DNA from: Sulfodiicoccus acidiphilus
GTDB lineage: Archaea > Thermoproteota > Thermoprotei_A > Sulfolobales > Sulfolobaceae
Assembly: GCF_003967175.1 (NCBI RefSeq)
Contig: NZ_AP018553.1
Span: forward strand, 434,001 to 498,000
Reading direction: 5' to 3'
Length of the DNA: 64,000 bases
Below the pieces are notes generated by a model, which was given only the letters and a program-made list of their open reading frames with translations, searched no databases and had not been told where the DNA came from. This document shows, piece by piece, positions 45,940-55,458 of the stretch (positions are counted from its first letter, which is position 1; each line of letters begins with the position of its first letter). The position numbers and the translations under genes are program-made.

Positions 45940-47225
45940 CTAGACTGAAGTGACTACTGTTCCTTTGGTCTCCCTTAGCCCCAGAATCCCAATCAGTTGA
46001 AGCACTGTTCCTATAAGCATAGCCACGGACATGGCCAATCCGTAGGCAGGGATCCCTCCAAGGGCCCCCGCAACAGCGGGAACGAAGAGCACGGCCGTGG
46101 CCCCTGCAACTCCCCTACCAACCATGTAACCGAAGTTCGTGGCCGTCGATCTCATCCTTGTTGGGAAGTGTTCCCCGTACCACACTCCGTACTCCCCAGA
46201 GACGCCCTGCATCATCGATACGAAGGTGTAGGAGTAGAAGACGGGAAAAAGGTAGGGAGCGATGAATTTTGGGGCTTCGAGGAGGGTCCCTAAGAAGACT
46301 AGGGCTGCTAAAAAGTATCCTACGCCGTATCCTACTGCCGTGATCTTCCTTCCGTACCTGTCAGCTAGTAGTCCGTCTATCCAATAGAATGGAATTGCTA
46401 CGGCCTGTCCCACTATCAAGATGGTGGTATAGTCTGGTATGGGGATCTTGAACGTGGCCCCAAGGAGTGTGGGCATATAGGTAGCATACGAGAAGTAAAT
46501 GAATAGGTTAGCGGATCCGATAAGGAGAGAGAAAAGGGTCCACCTCCTTACCTCTTTGGAGAATATTTGAACTAACGGAGTCCTCACGTACTCTCGTTGA
46601 AGCTCCCCGCCCCTCCTTAAATCATTGTACTGTATCCAGTACTTGGACTCTGGCATGAACACCCTTATTAAACCTCCGACAATAGCCGCCGTTCCAGCTA
46701 TGTAGAAGGCGTACCTCCAGCCTACGAGGATACCGTAAGTTGGGAGGACGAACCCTGCGGTGATCGCGCCGACTAACGAGCCCGCTATGAATACGCTCTG
46801 GAGTACACCTCCGCCCGTGGCCCTCCACTTGGGAGACCATATTTCTGTAAGTAACGAGAAGCCTATTCCCCACTCGCCCCCACCCCCAGTCCTACGAGAG
46901 CCCTGAGAACGTAGAGCTGCCACAGGGCAGTGACCGCCCCGGAGAGCAACGTGAACACTCCAAAGATCACAACGGACAGAACTAGGGCGTTTCTCCTTCC
47001 GTACCTGTCGGCTAACCAACCCAACATAACCCCACCAAGTGCTGAAAAAATTAGGGAGAGGGTTGCAGCCAAGGAAATGTTGCCTATTCCAGTGTGAAAG
47101 TATCTAGCCATGGGGACCAGTAGATAACTGATCAACACTAGGTTGTATCCGTCCAGGAAGTGACCTATCATTATTCCTCCGAAGGCTCCCACTTTTTCCC
47201 CCAGAGAGTACTCGACGTCACCCAA
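45940..47225 (-). pseudogene. MFS organic-acid/sugar-type transporter, frameshifted
   Basis: Frames 46863-47225 and 45940-47019 join if one G is added to the five-G run at 46877-46881, giving LRALVGLGVGGEWGIGF, a standard TM4 region. The repaired protein has about 428 residues and 12 membrane segments, with GWLADRYGRRNAL in loop 2-3 and DGLLADRYGRKITA in the second half. Start TTG at 47225. It probably imports the substrate of the adjacent CoA ligase. Direct repeats CAATAGTG flank TTGCAA just upstream (47234-47255). Confidence 0.85.
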
Positions 47226-47233
47226 AGAACTGT

Positions 47234-47255
47234 CAATAGTGTTGCAACAATAGTG
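47234..47255. promoter_or_regulatory. Paired CAATAGTG direct repeats upstream of the MFS gene
   Basis: Two CAATAGTG units separated by TTGCAA. The core AATAGT also makes the arms of the palindrome at 43592-43615, so the same regulator may bind both (inference). Confidence 0.35.
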
Positions 47256-48175
47256 CCTAATAAGTACAGCGGCTTATGTTCCCTTCTAAGCTTGTGGGGG
47301 AGTCTCTGTCTTTCGAGGACACCTTGCTGTATTAGCCCTAACTTACTGCGGCGGTGGTATGGGCTTCGAGAGCAGATGGGATTGTTCCCTATATAGTTTA
47401 ACCTTACGGAGGTTAAGGGGGCGAAAGTCCCCTTCCGTGGGGACGGACAGCCCCCTTATGTAAACCTCTTTACGGTCATCAAAATACTATTTCTACGACC
47501 TCTACTGTGAGAGCTGGGTCGCACCCTCGGGACTGGGGGAACTCACGCCCGTGGAGAGGAAACCCTCCGTGATCCCCCTTCCGTACTATTCACAGAAAGG
47601 TTCCACGGAACCTCCGCTACGTAAGGAGATCGAGGTCCCTCCGAGGTGCGGGACTCACCGCTAGGACGCCCCGTCCGTGAGGGCAGGGTAGTTCACTGAA
47701 CCTTTGAGGTACGTTTCATCTCAAACAAGTCTGGTAACGGCTATCTCTCCTTCGCAGAATAACGTTGTCCTGCTATTGAGGATTGCGTACGCAGTACCTC
47801 ACCCCTTAACGTGTCGCACTGAGTCTGGGATCAATCCTAGACGCCAATCTTGGTGTCAGTAGAGTTTATCTGTTTTGAAAAGTTCAATTATATATTTTGA
47901 ACTAAACTATTGTGAGCTGTTTAGGGCATCGTAGGGAGAATATAATTAACGTGCTCTGTGGTTGAACGAAGTCGTTAGCGATCCCATAGCACATTGTGGT
48001 TAAGAGGACAACAGCTATGCAATCGATGTAACTAACTTAAGTGACCTCTTCAGTTAATCAGAAAATGTAGAAGTTGTTAGAAAACAACGCAGGTTAGAAC
48101 CGCATCCTTCTCTGGCGGTTCTATCCACCACAGCACGTTAGGTCCCTTCTTCCCTCCTAGACCTTAACACTATTG
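47256..48175. other. 900-bp gene-free region containing repeat R1 copy 3
   Basis: R1 copy 3 occupies 47408-47700. The remaining 475 bases before the UbiD gene hold AT-rich DNA (TTATATATTTTGAACTAAAC near 47888) but no recognised gene. Confidence 0.45.
47408..47700 (+). repeat. Repeat R1, copy 3 (short IS-like element)
   Basis: The best preserved copy. Left end GGTTAAGGGGGCGAAAGTCC and GGGGACGGACAGCCCCCTTA form a hairpin; the right end GGACGCCCCGTCCGTGAGGG then GTAGTTCACTGAACC. About 290 bases, no coding capacity. The right end resembles the IS605-type element end (GCCCCGTCCGTGAGGGCGGG), so it may be mobilised by a Y1 transposase encoded elsewhere. Confidence 0.55.
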
Positions 48176-49765
48176 TCAGATCCTCAATCTGGTCCTCTTC
48201 CTTTCGAGTTCCTTCCCCACATCGTAATGTCTTCCCTCTACGATCATCTTAGCTATCCTCTCAAGATCCTCGTTCCAGTAGCCTAGATTATAGCCGTACC
48301 AAGGTGACTTCAACTTCAATTCAGGTAGGCCCAGGGATTTCCACAGTTCTAGGGCTCTTTCCATGTACTCCCTCTTCGGGAGGGCCACGGGAGGATAGTC
48401 CCACTTCCTAGTCGCGTCTATAAGCATGGCGGAAGATTCCCTGAAACCAGTCTCCACCCCCTCCTCTCCAGGTGGTACTACGGACGGATCAAGATGAGCG
48501 GCCTTGCCCCTGATCACTGTCACGTCCCTAGCCGGCTGCATTCTGAAGCTCATTGCCCATATTACCGACTCTGGGTCATCTGGGTCTATGTCCTCGTCCA
48601 CTGCGACGAAGATCTTGCCCACGTCCGCTGCGTAACTGGCAGCGGCCATGAGGGCCTGCTGTGCGTCAGTTGGCTTCACCTTCCGCAGTTGGATGATGCA
48701 GAACTGCCAACTGCCACTAGTCTCGTAAAAGGTCACCCTTAACACGTTAGGTAGGTTGCAGTTGTCCCTGAGGTGCCTAGTGAAGGCGCTCTCGAAGGCC
48801 ACTTGTCTGAGCTTACTGCTCTCGCTGGGAGGCATTTGGCTTATTATCGTTTGGAAAACAGGCTTGTTCCTGTGTGTGATCGCCGTGACCTCCATTATTG
48901 GGCAGTACTGACTTTCTATCCCTACGGCCATATACCCAGTGTACTCTCCAAATGGAGGTTGGGGCTCCGCCTCCTCGAACGAGATCTTTCCTTCTATTAC
49001 ATACTCTGCCGTGGCTGGGACGAGTAGGTCTACAGTCTTTCCCTTCACCACCTCTATGGGCTCCCCATTTATTGCACCAGCCACCGCTAACTCATCGAGG
49101 CCGTAGGGGACTTTGGCTGCAGCGGCGTACTGGACGGCGGGGGGACCTCCCACCACTATTGCTGCGTCGAGTTTGACTCCCTTTCTCGCCGCGTTCCTGA
49201 GGTGAGTGTAGCCATCGCTCCCTCTGTGTATCTCCCATAGAATCTTTCTAGGTCCAAAAATCTGTCCCGAGTATGTTCCCGCGTTCTGGACACCCGTGTC
49301 AGGATCCTTAGTCAAGAACGCTGTAGTCGTCCTCACCTGTCCGCTGTAGCCTGGGAGTTCTACTGGGATCGGTATATCCGAGAGGCCTCGTCTCTCCAGT
49401 TCATCTCCAGTTATGACGTTCTCCTGAACTGGGCCGTAGGAGACTTGTTTCGGAGGAATCGGATTCCTTATCGCATGGATGAACTTCTCAGAGATCTCGT
49501 TTGGCTTGCACTCCATCCCCGTGGCGTATATATCCCTGGATGCAGCTAACGAGCCCACTGTAACCGACCCTTCGTAGCTCCTTCCATTCACATTAACGAC
49601 ATGAGTGAAGAGGAACGCCTTTCTCTGACTTTCTGGAAGGCCCCTGAACTGGAGTCTCACGAGAGGGAACAACTCAGTCTCCTTTACCACAGGTTTATCT
49701 ATCTCCCAGAGGAGTCCCCTCTGCTTAAGTACACTAAGGTATTCCCTCAAATCCTTATAAGCCAT
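48176..49765 (-). CDS. UbiD-family decarboxylase/carboxylase
   Basis: 529 residues. A UbiD-type enzyme using prenylated FMN. Recognised by DLREYLSVLKQRGLLWEIDK at the start, NAGTYSGQIFG, the Glu motif PPFGEYTGYMAVG and the late block SSAMLIDATRKW. The arginine of the usual Y-R motif is serine (TYSGQ), and the glutamate five residues before the conserved FGE glutamate is glutamine (QPPFGE). Decarboxylation or carboxylation of an aromatic or heteroaromatic acid is expected by family, but these changes leave chemistry and substrate open. No UbiX (prenyl-FMN synthase) gene is in the window. TATA-like GCTTAAAG is about 30 bases upstream. Confidence 0.9.
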   Translation of the reverse strand: MAYKDLREYLSVLKQRGLLWEIDKPVVKETELFPLVRLQFRGLPESQRKAFLFTHVVNVNGRSYEGSVTVGSLAASRDIYATGMECKPNEISEKFIHAIRNPIPPKQVSYGPVQENVITGDELERRGLSDIPIPVELPGYSGQVRTTTAFLTKDPDTGVQNAGTYSGQIFGPRKILWEIHRGSDGYTHLRNAARKGVKLDAAIVVGGPPAVQYAAAAKVPYGLDELAVAGAINGEPIEVVKGKTVDLLVPATAEYVIEGKISFEEAEPQPPFGEYTGYMAVGIESQYCPIMEVTAITHRNKPVFQTIISQMPPSESSKLRQVAFESAFTRHLRDNCNLPNVLRVTFYETSGSWQFCIIQLRKVKPTDAQQALMAAASYAADVGKIFVAVDEDIDPDDPESVIWAMSFRMQPARDVTVIRGKAAHLDPSVVPPGEEGVETGFRESSAMLIDATRKWDYPPVALPKREYMERALELWKSLGLPELKLKSPWYGYNLGYWNEDLERIAKMIVEGRHYDVGKELERKRTRLRI

Positions 49766-50576
49766 GTGAAAAGCTGGGGAACGTAGACTTTAAGCTTACA
49801 TTATCCTAGGAAAACCGAATCGGTAATGTTATAGACTTGCTTAATTTTCATTCACTCCCACCTTAGGGGCTATCTAGTACTCGTGTTAGGTGATAGAGAA
49901 ACTTCAAACATATGATAAAAATTCCATTAATACACTACTTCTGGACGACATCAACGTCTTCTAAGTAAAGCTCGTCTGAAGTGTGTTTATGAGTGCGACG
50001 GGGCAGATGAATTCGTTTAGGATGTAATGTATCTTTCCCTTGTAAGCTTTTTAGTACGTGGATTTTAGTACGTGGAACCGGAACCCGTCGATTTCTCTCA
50101 CAGTTTTTCACTCTCCGTCAATTCGTTCTATAAGTTCTATAGTGAGGGAGAAGCTGAACTTCCCCAGAGCTGACGACCCCGAAAGGCGCTCCTTCGATTG
50201 GCCTTATACAAGGCAGACTGACACTCACTACCATGCTGCAGGATTAGAGTACTGGAGCGTTTTCTCCATAATTTTATCGAAGGGAGACGTCCCTCGAGGC
50301 AAGAATCGCAGTAACCTCAATTGGTTCGGTCCTTCAAGAGGAGTAAAGCAGACTCTCACAAATTTGGTAACGATAGTAACACCTAATGACGATATTCTCG
50401 GTAGTAGATTAATTTTAACGTTAACTCAAATCATTACTAGGGTTCTCAGTTCAAAGGTAGCGAAGACAGTGAGAGTCCTTCGCTTGTTGCGTGGTAGACA
50501 TTCTCCAATTCTACAGATTGGAGGTTCTTATTTATATGGAAAAATTTATATAGTCATAACAAGAGATTAACATAAT
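49766..50576. other. 800-bp gene-free region
   Basis: A 170-codon plus frame (50058-50570) has no recognised family and sits just before the MFS promoter; I reject it as coding. The last 60 bases contain two TTTATAT elements (about 50530 and 50549), the second about 28 bases from the MFS ATG. Confidence 0.45.
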
Positions 50577-51872
50577 ATGAAGGATTTACCGTCTGGAAGC
50601 TCTTCCAAGGATCTAGTGAGATACGCTGTAGCTTCCATAAGTGGAAGCACAATAGAGTACTACGATTTCATTCTAGCGGGTTTGGCCGCAGCCCTCATAT
50701 GGCCCTCTGTTTACTACCCTGAAGTCAGTCCTGCCTTAGGTCTACTCTTCTCTATCCTGACTTTCGCCCTAGGGATAGCAGTTAGGCCGATAGGAGGGTA
50801 CGTGTTCGGGGCCATTGGGGACAGGCTGGGCAGGAAGACCGCTACTGTCTGGTCCTTAATAATTATGGGCCTTGGTTCCATCGCTGTTGCACTCACTCCA
50901 GGCTATTCCTCAGTAGGTCTAGTGGGTGGAGGACTTCTGTTCGTGTGGAGGATAGCCCAAGGAGTCGCGATAGGTGGAACCTGGGGAGGATTCGCGGTCT
51001 GGGTCATAGAACACGCCAAGGATTCCAGGTGGAGGGCATTCTGGACCAACTTTACTAGTCTGGGCGTCGGGGTAGGCCTCTTGGGCTCCGCCGGCTCCTT
51101 CCTTTTAGCCATTACACTCCTCTCGCACGCAGAGCTCCTCAGCTGGGGATGGAGACTCCTCTTCGGCATAGGTGCGTTGGTTGCACTAGTGGGTATCCTA
51201 GTTCGTCTGACGCTAGCGGAGAGTCCCGTGTTCAACGAGCTTTTAACTAAGGGCCAAGTGGCAAAACAGCCAGGAGTAACTGTGCTGAAAGAGCAGTGGC
51301 CTAGGGTCCTGAGGTTAGCACTTCTCTTCAATTACCAGATATCACTCTTCTACATAGCAGCTGCCTTTAACATTGGATACATGTTAAGTGTAGGAATATC
51401 ACCTTATCTCGCTTTTCTATCCACTACACTAGCTGCCCTCGCCATAATAGTGTTCCAAACTCTGGGGGCGATATTAGGTGACCGTATAGGAAGGAAAAAA
51501 GTCCTACTCATAGGTGCGGTCTTGAGCGCCGTTATGGCGTTCCCTTACTACCTCTTGATCAACTATGCCGCGGCGTGGAGCGTCATTCTAGCCCAGAGCG
51601 TCTTTTTAGCTGTTGTCATGTTCGGTTTCGGTGTGATCGGGGCCCTCATGCCTGAGAACTTCCCTCCTAAGTACAGGAACTCTGGAGCCAGCCTAAGTTA
51701 CCAGCTCGCTACTCCTATGTCTGCGGTAGCCAGCGTAGTCCCTCCAGTGTTTCTCACCTTATATGGAAAGGAAGCTTGGCTCTACATCTCCGCCCTAATA
51801 GTCGGCATCTGTGTAGCATCGTTGATAGCACTAGCCTTCACCGAGGAGACGATAAAAGTGAGAGTGGGGTAA
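50577..51872 (+). CDS. MFS metabolite:proton symporter (MHS-like)
   Basis: 431 residues, 12 membrane segments. STIEYYDFILAG at TM1, the RPIGGYVFGAIGDRLGRK loop 2-3 motif, and GGTWGGFAVWVIEHA in TM4 are typical of the metabolite:H+ symporter group that carries mono- and dicarboxylates. It is clearly paralogous to the carrier at 59157-60503. Placed between two UbiD genes, it probably imports their substrate (inference). Confidence 0.9.
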   Translation: MKDLPSGSSSKDLVRYAVASISGSTIEYYDFILAGLAAALIWPSVYYPEVSPALGLLFSILTFALGIAVRPIGGYVFGAIGDRLGRKTATVWSLIIMGLGSIAVALTPGYSSVGLVGGGLLFVWRIAQGVAIGGTWGGFAVWVIEHAKDSRWRAFWTNFTSLGVGVGLLGSAGSFLLAITLLSHAELLSWGWRLLFGIGALVALVGILVRLTLAESPVFNELLTKGQVAKQPGVTVLKEQWPRVLRLALLFNYQISLFYIAAAFNIGYMLSVGISPYLAFLSTTLAALAIIVFQTLGAILGDRIGRKKVLLIGAVLSAVMAFPYYLLINYAAAWSVILAQSVFLAVVMFGFGVIGALMPENFPPKYRNSGASLSYQLATPMSAVASVVPPVFLTLYGKEAWLYISALIVGICVASLIALAFTEETIKVRVG

Positions 51873-52393
51873 CCCTCTAAGTAGACCTTATAATAGAGGC
51901 GTTTTCTTTCGTGGTTAGTAAGGTATGAGGCCTATAGGGACTAGGATTCCTTGAACTAACGTTAATATGGTATTTATTTATAAGATAACGAAAATTTATC
52001 TCTTTGATACATTAACTCCTCACGGATTAAAATGTGCTGAAAGGGTTCCTCGTTCTCACCGTTGGTTCAAATTCACATCTCTCAGTCAGTAAGTGGTGGG
52101 GCCCTGGAACTCCTCCGTCCGACAGTGACGTACCCTCAATTGATTATCTGGTTCCTCAAAGGGAAACGAGAAAGTGGATCTTCCTAAATACTCACTTATA
52201 TTATATTCTCGATCGAGCTAGGAAAGGGCTTCGTTAGTGTCACCAACAGTAAGTTACGGAAGTAGTGTAAATTTGAAGACGTTTATGCCAAAGAGTCTTC
52301 CTACACCTTAACCCCCTTCCTTGCAACTAAGATACGTTACGAACTCTGGAGTTATAAATATATAGGAGTAAAAGAAGGCCATAATGACCTAGA
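51873..52393. other. Gene-free stretch before the cupin gene
   Basis: A 67-codon frame (52034-52237) is not supported. A strong TATA (GTTATAAATATATAGG, about 52350-52365) lies 30-40 bases before the cupin ATG. Confidence 0.45.
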
Positions 52394-52732
52394 ATGAGGG
52401 AGAATAAGGAGTTCTTCGATACAAGTACGCTTGAATGGAGGAAGGTCACAGAAAAGGTATATGAGAAGATATTAAGTAAGGACGAAGAAACCGGCTCTTA
52501 CACGAGACTCCTTAGAATAGAACCTGGAGGGAAAATAGAACAGGCACAAGAGCATCCTTTCTATGAGGAAGTATACATAATTAAGGGTTCGCTCACTGAT
52601 CTCTCGTTGAACAAGACTTTCATGGAGGGAATGTACGCCTTCAGAAATCCAGGGATGAGGCACGGCCCCTACGTTAGCGAGTCGGGGTGTCTCACAATAG
52701 AGTTCAGATACTACCCACAGAGGAAGTCTTGA
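52394..52732 (+). CDS. Small cupin-domain protein
   Basis: 112 residues. A single cupin barrel: LLRIEPGGKIEQAQEHPFYEEVYIIKG (H, E ligands) and PGMRHGPY (second His). Such proteins bind a metal and act as dioxygenases, isomerases or sensors. Its place between UbiD and MFS genes suggests a role in the same catabolic set, for example on a diketone or aromatic intermediate, but no motif fixes the activity. Confidence 0.85.
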   Translation: MRENKEFFDTSTLEWRKVTEKVYEKILSKDEETGSYTRLLRIEPGGKIEQAQEHPFYEEVYIIKGSLTDLSLNKTFMEGMYAFRNPGMRHGPYVSESGCLTIEFRYYPQRKS

Positions 52733-53166
52733 GATTCACACTTTCCACTATCCTGCCATATGTTTTAATGTTTCCAATTAGATGAAAGATGAAATCGGAT
52801 AGATATCTGTTCGTTCGCTGAGATTCGTCGTATGCCTTATTTTCCGATTACAGTGTTTTGTGGATCTCTTGAATTTCTGTAGATCCTGAGAAATTATAAG
52901 TAGAGATTGTTCCAACAATTTGTTGAGAATTCTCGTTAATTTCGACACTTGATTCCTTATCGTCGCGCATACGTCCCTCCTAGATACCTTTCCTCCGGTA
53001 GATGATCCAGCCACGCACTTAGACCTTTAACTTAGCCTCGATTACTTGTTCAGCGTAGTTTGTCCCCTCCTCCAAGGTCTTCTTCGTTCGACGAGAGCAC
53101 AGACTCCACCGCCACAACCCCCCAAACCTTTAAAAAACACTAAATGTTGCACCTCAAGGAGAACAC
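52733..53166. other. Gene-free stretch
   Basis: AT-rich, no convincing gene. At the end TTTAAAAAAC (about 53130-53140) and the ribosome-binding site AAGGAGA serve the UbiD gene at 53167. Confidence 0.45.
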
Positions 53167-54777
53167 ATGTCCTACTACAAGGACGTGAGGGAATATCTCA
53201 AGAAATTAGAGGAAGTGGGCAAGCTAACTGTGGTGGACTTTCCAGTTGACAAGAACACCGAGCTCACACCGCTAGTGAGGCTCCAATACCGTGGTCTTTC
53301 AGAAGAGGCAAGGAGGGGTTTCCTCTTCACTAGTGTCACGAACAACGGCGAGGAAATGAAGGAGATCTCCAAGGTCGCCACCGGCATATACGCCTCCTCA
53401 ACGCAGATCTATGCCCTAGGTCTAGCCACGGAACCCACTAACGAGTCCATACGTAAGAAGTGGGAGGAAGCGCTCCTCCACCCCCTCAAGACTAAGACAG
53501 TGTCGAGCGCACCGGTGCAGGAGGTAGTGATCACAAAGGAGGAGATGGAGAAAGGGAGGGGACTTAACATACTCCCAGTGCCTCTAGAGGTCCCAGGGTT
53601 CAGTGGTCAGTTGAGGACGACCACCCACATAATCACGAAGGACCCTAAAAGCGACTGGGTTAACATGGGCAACTACTCCATGCACCTGATGGGGAAGACT
53701 TGGGCGCTCTGGGAGATAAATAGGGGTAACCACGGGTGGGTTCACCTCCTGAACGCGAGGGAGATGGGGATGGATTACTTGGAGTTCGCCGTAGTTATCG
53801 GTGGTCCCCCCGTTCTCTTCTATGTTGCCTCGGCCAAAGTGCCCCACGGAGTCAACGAGCTGGAGGTCGCGGGCGGTCTCGCTGGTGAGCCTCTGGAGGT
53901 GGTTAAGGCAAAGACTGTGAACCTTGAGGTTCCCGCCCACGCCGAGATAATAGTAGAGGGAAGGGTCTCCACCAAGGAGTTCCTAGTGGGAAACGCGTTC
54001 GGGGAGTACACCGGCTACATGGCCACCGACGTCTTCATGAGGCCCAGGATGGAGATCACCGCGATAACGATGAGGAGAGATCCCATCTTCGTTCACATAA
54101 TGAGTCAGATGCCCCCCAGCGAGAGTTCCAAGGTTAGGCAGATCTCCTCGGAGAACATTTACTACAAGTTCCTCAAGTACGACTGCAAGGTTCCAGGCAT
54201 AATAGACGTGGCGTGGCACGAGTTAAGTCAGGCTCAACTCTGTGTCATAAGGATGAAGAAGATCAACAATTCTCACCCGTGGCAGGTGCTTCACCTGGCA
54301 GCTGGATACGAGCCTAGGTGGGGCAAGATCTTCATCACCGTCGACGACGACATAGACGCGCGTGACTTGGACTCTGTGATGTGGGCTCTGGGATGGAGGA
54401 TGCAACCAGACAGGGACGTGGAGATAATAAAGGGAAGGTTTGCGGGACTAGACGTATCGGCGTACAGGCCAGATGCACCGCACAGCGAGAAGGAGTCCCC
54501 CAACGTCATAGGTTCCTCAGCGATATTAATAGATGCCACAAGGAAATGGCCATACCCTCCTGTTTCCCTACCCAAGAGGGAATACATGGAGAGGGCCCTA
54601 CAGTTATGGAAGAAACTCAACTTGCCCGAACTGAAGCTAAAGGAACCTTGGTACGGTTACGAATTAGGTTACTGGCCCAAGGAGTACAGGGAAGACGCCG
54701 AGTTCGTGTTGAGGGGCGACTTCGAGTCCATAGGGAGGAGACTGATTGAGAGGACCAAGAACACCAAAGGAATCTAA
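53167..54777 (+). CDS. UbiD-family decarboxylase/carboxylase, second copy
   Basis: 536 residues, paralogous to the UbiD protein at 48176-49765 over its full length (for example SQMPPSESSK, ILIDATRKWPYPPVSLPKRE). NMGNYSMHLMG again has serine where UbiD enzymes usually have arginine, and GNAFGEYTGYM has glycine five residues before the conserved glutamate. It should bind prenyl-FMN. A clear AAGGAGA lies 5 bases before the ATG. With the cupin and MFS genes it forms the middle of the island. The substrate is unknown; an aromatic, furan, pyrrole or acrylate-type acid is possible. Confidence 0.9.
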   Translation: MSYYKDVREYLKKLEEVGKLTVVDFPVDKNTELTPLVRLQYRGLSEEARRGFLFTSVTNNGEEMKEISKVATGIYASSTQIYALGLATEPTNESIRKKWEEALLHPLKTKTVSSAPVQEVVITKEEMEKGRGLNILPVPLEVPGFSGQLRTTTHIITKDPKSDWVNMGNYSMHLMGKTWALWEINRGNHGWVHLLNAREMGMDYLEFAVVIGGPPVLFYVASAKVPHGVNELEVAGGLAGEPLEVVKAKTVNLEVPAHAEIIVEGRVSTKEFLVGNAFGEYTGYMATDVFMRPRMEITAITMRRDPIFVHIMSQMPPSESSKVRQISSENIYYKFLKYDCKVPGIIDVAWHELSQAQLCVIRMKKINNSHPWQVLHLAAGYEPRWGKIFITVDDDIDARDLDSVMWALGWRMQPDRDVEIIKGRFAGLDVSAYRPDAPHSEKESPNVIGSSAILIDATRKWPYPPVSLPKREYMERALQLWKKLNLPELKLKEPWYGYELGYWPKEYREDAEFVLRGDFESIGRRLIERTKNTKGI

Positions 54778-55458
54778 ACGTATCAACTAAGGAGTTTTTC
54801 CATCTACCATATAGAACCTGTAGAGGCTGAATACTCCCTTGGTGCCTTCTTCAAAGTTGTGGTCGCTAATCTATGCTGTGAGCTTGACTCCCCTCGACCC
54901 TGGCCACGGATAGAGTTGGCCAGCAAGATTAGGTAACTATCTTCGACATGTTTGTCGAGGAGAACTTCCCACCATCGGCCCTCCACGATCTCAGTTAGGC
55001 GTCTAAGGGTTTGGGAGTCATCGGATGTTAGGTTCCCTTTCTTAGCCGTTGTTAGCGTATACACGTGATTGAACTTAAGTGACGGGGTAGAGGATCGTCA
55101 ACTTCATTGCTAGCTGTTCTTACAAGTGCATGAGGACATTACCCTTACGGAACAAGGCAACAACACTATTCCTCCTTCCATTTTGAGACGTCTATGGAAG
55201 TGAGGAGCTAGCGGACACACGTTCTCTTCTAACCCCACTACGTCGTTCTATAGAGGATTCGGAGAAAGTTGTGAAGGTGAAACGTACGAGGGGTAGGCCA
55301 TAGATAGGATCTCCGAAAATCCTTGAATTACCTCATTGAAAAAGGGCAAAAGCCCGTCCTTAGTTCTTCCCTAACCTCAGTCTGAGTAAACAGCTGTCTC
55401 TCACCTACTAGTGAAAAAGGTTATTAACATAAGGATCCATTAGTCTACGAGATTAAGT
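54778..55458. other. 680-bp gene-free region
   Basis: A minus frame (54804-55064, 86 codons) has no recognised family. The end carries AGGTTATTAACATAAGG (about 55417-55433), a possible promoter of the MFS gene. Confidence 0.4.

Noticed and set aside
50058-50570. 170-codon plus frame before the MFS gene
   Set aside because: No family, no start signal, serine/arginine-rich mixed composition, and it runs into the MFS promoter.
52070-52090. GGTTCAAATTC, resembling a tRNA T-loop
   Set aside because: The 3' half of the stem and the acceptor are missing.
54804-55064. 86-codon minus frame
   Set aside because: No recognised family and no promoter; possibly a remnant but not supportable.
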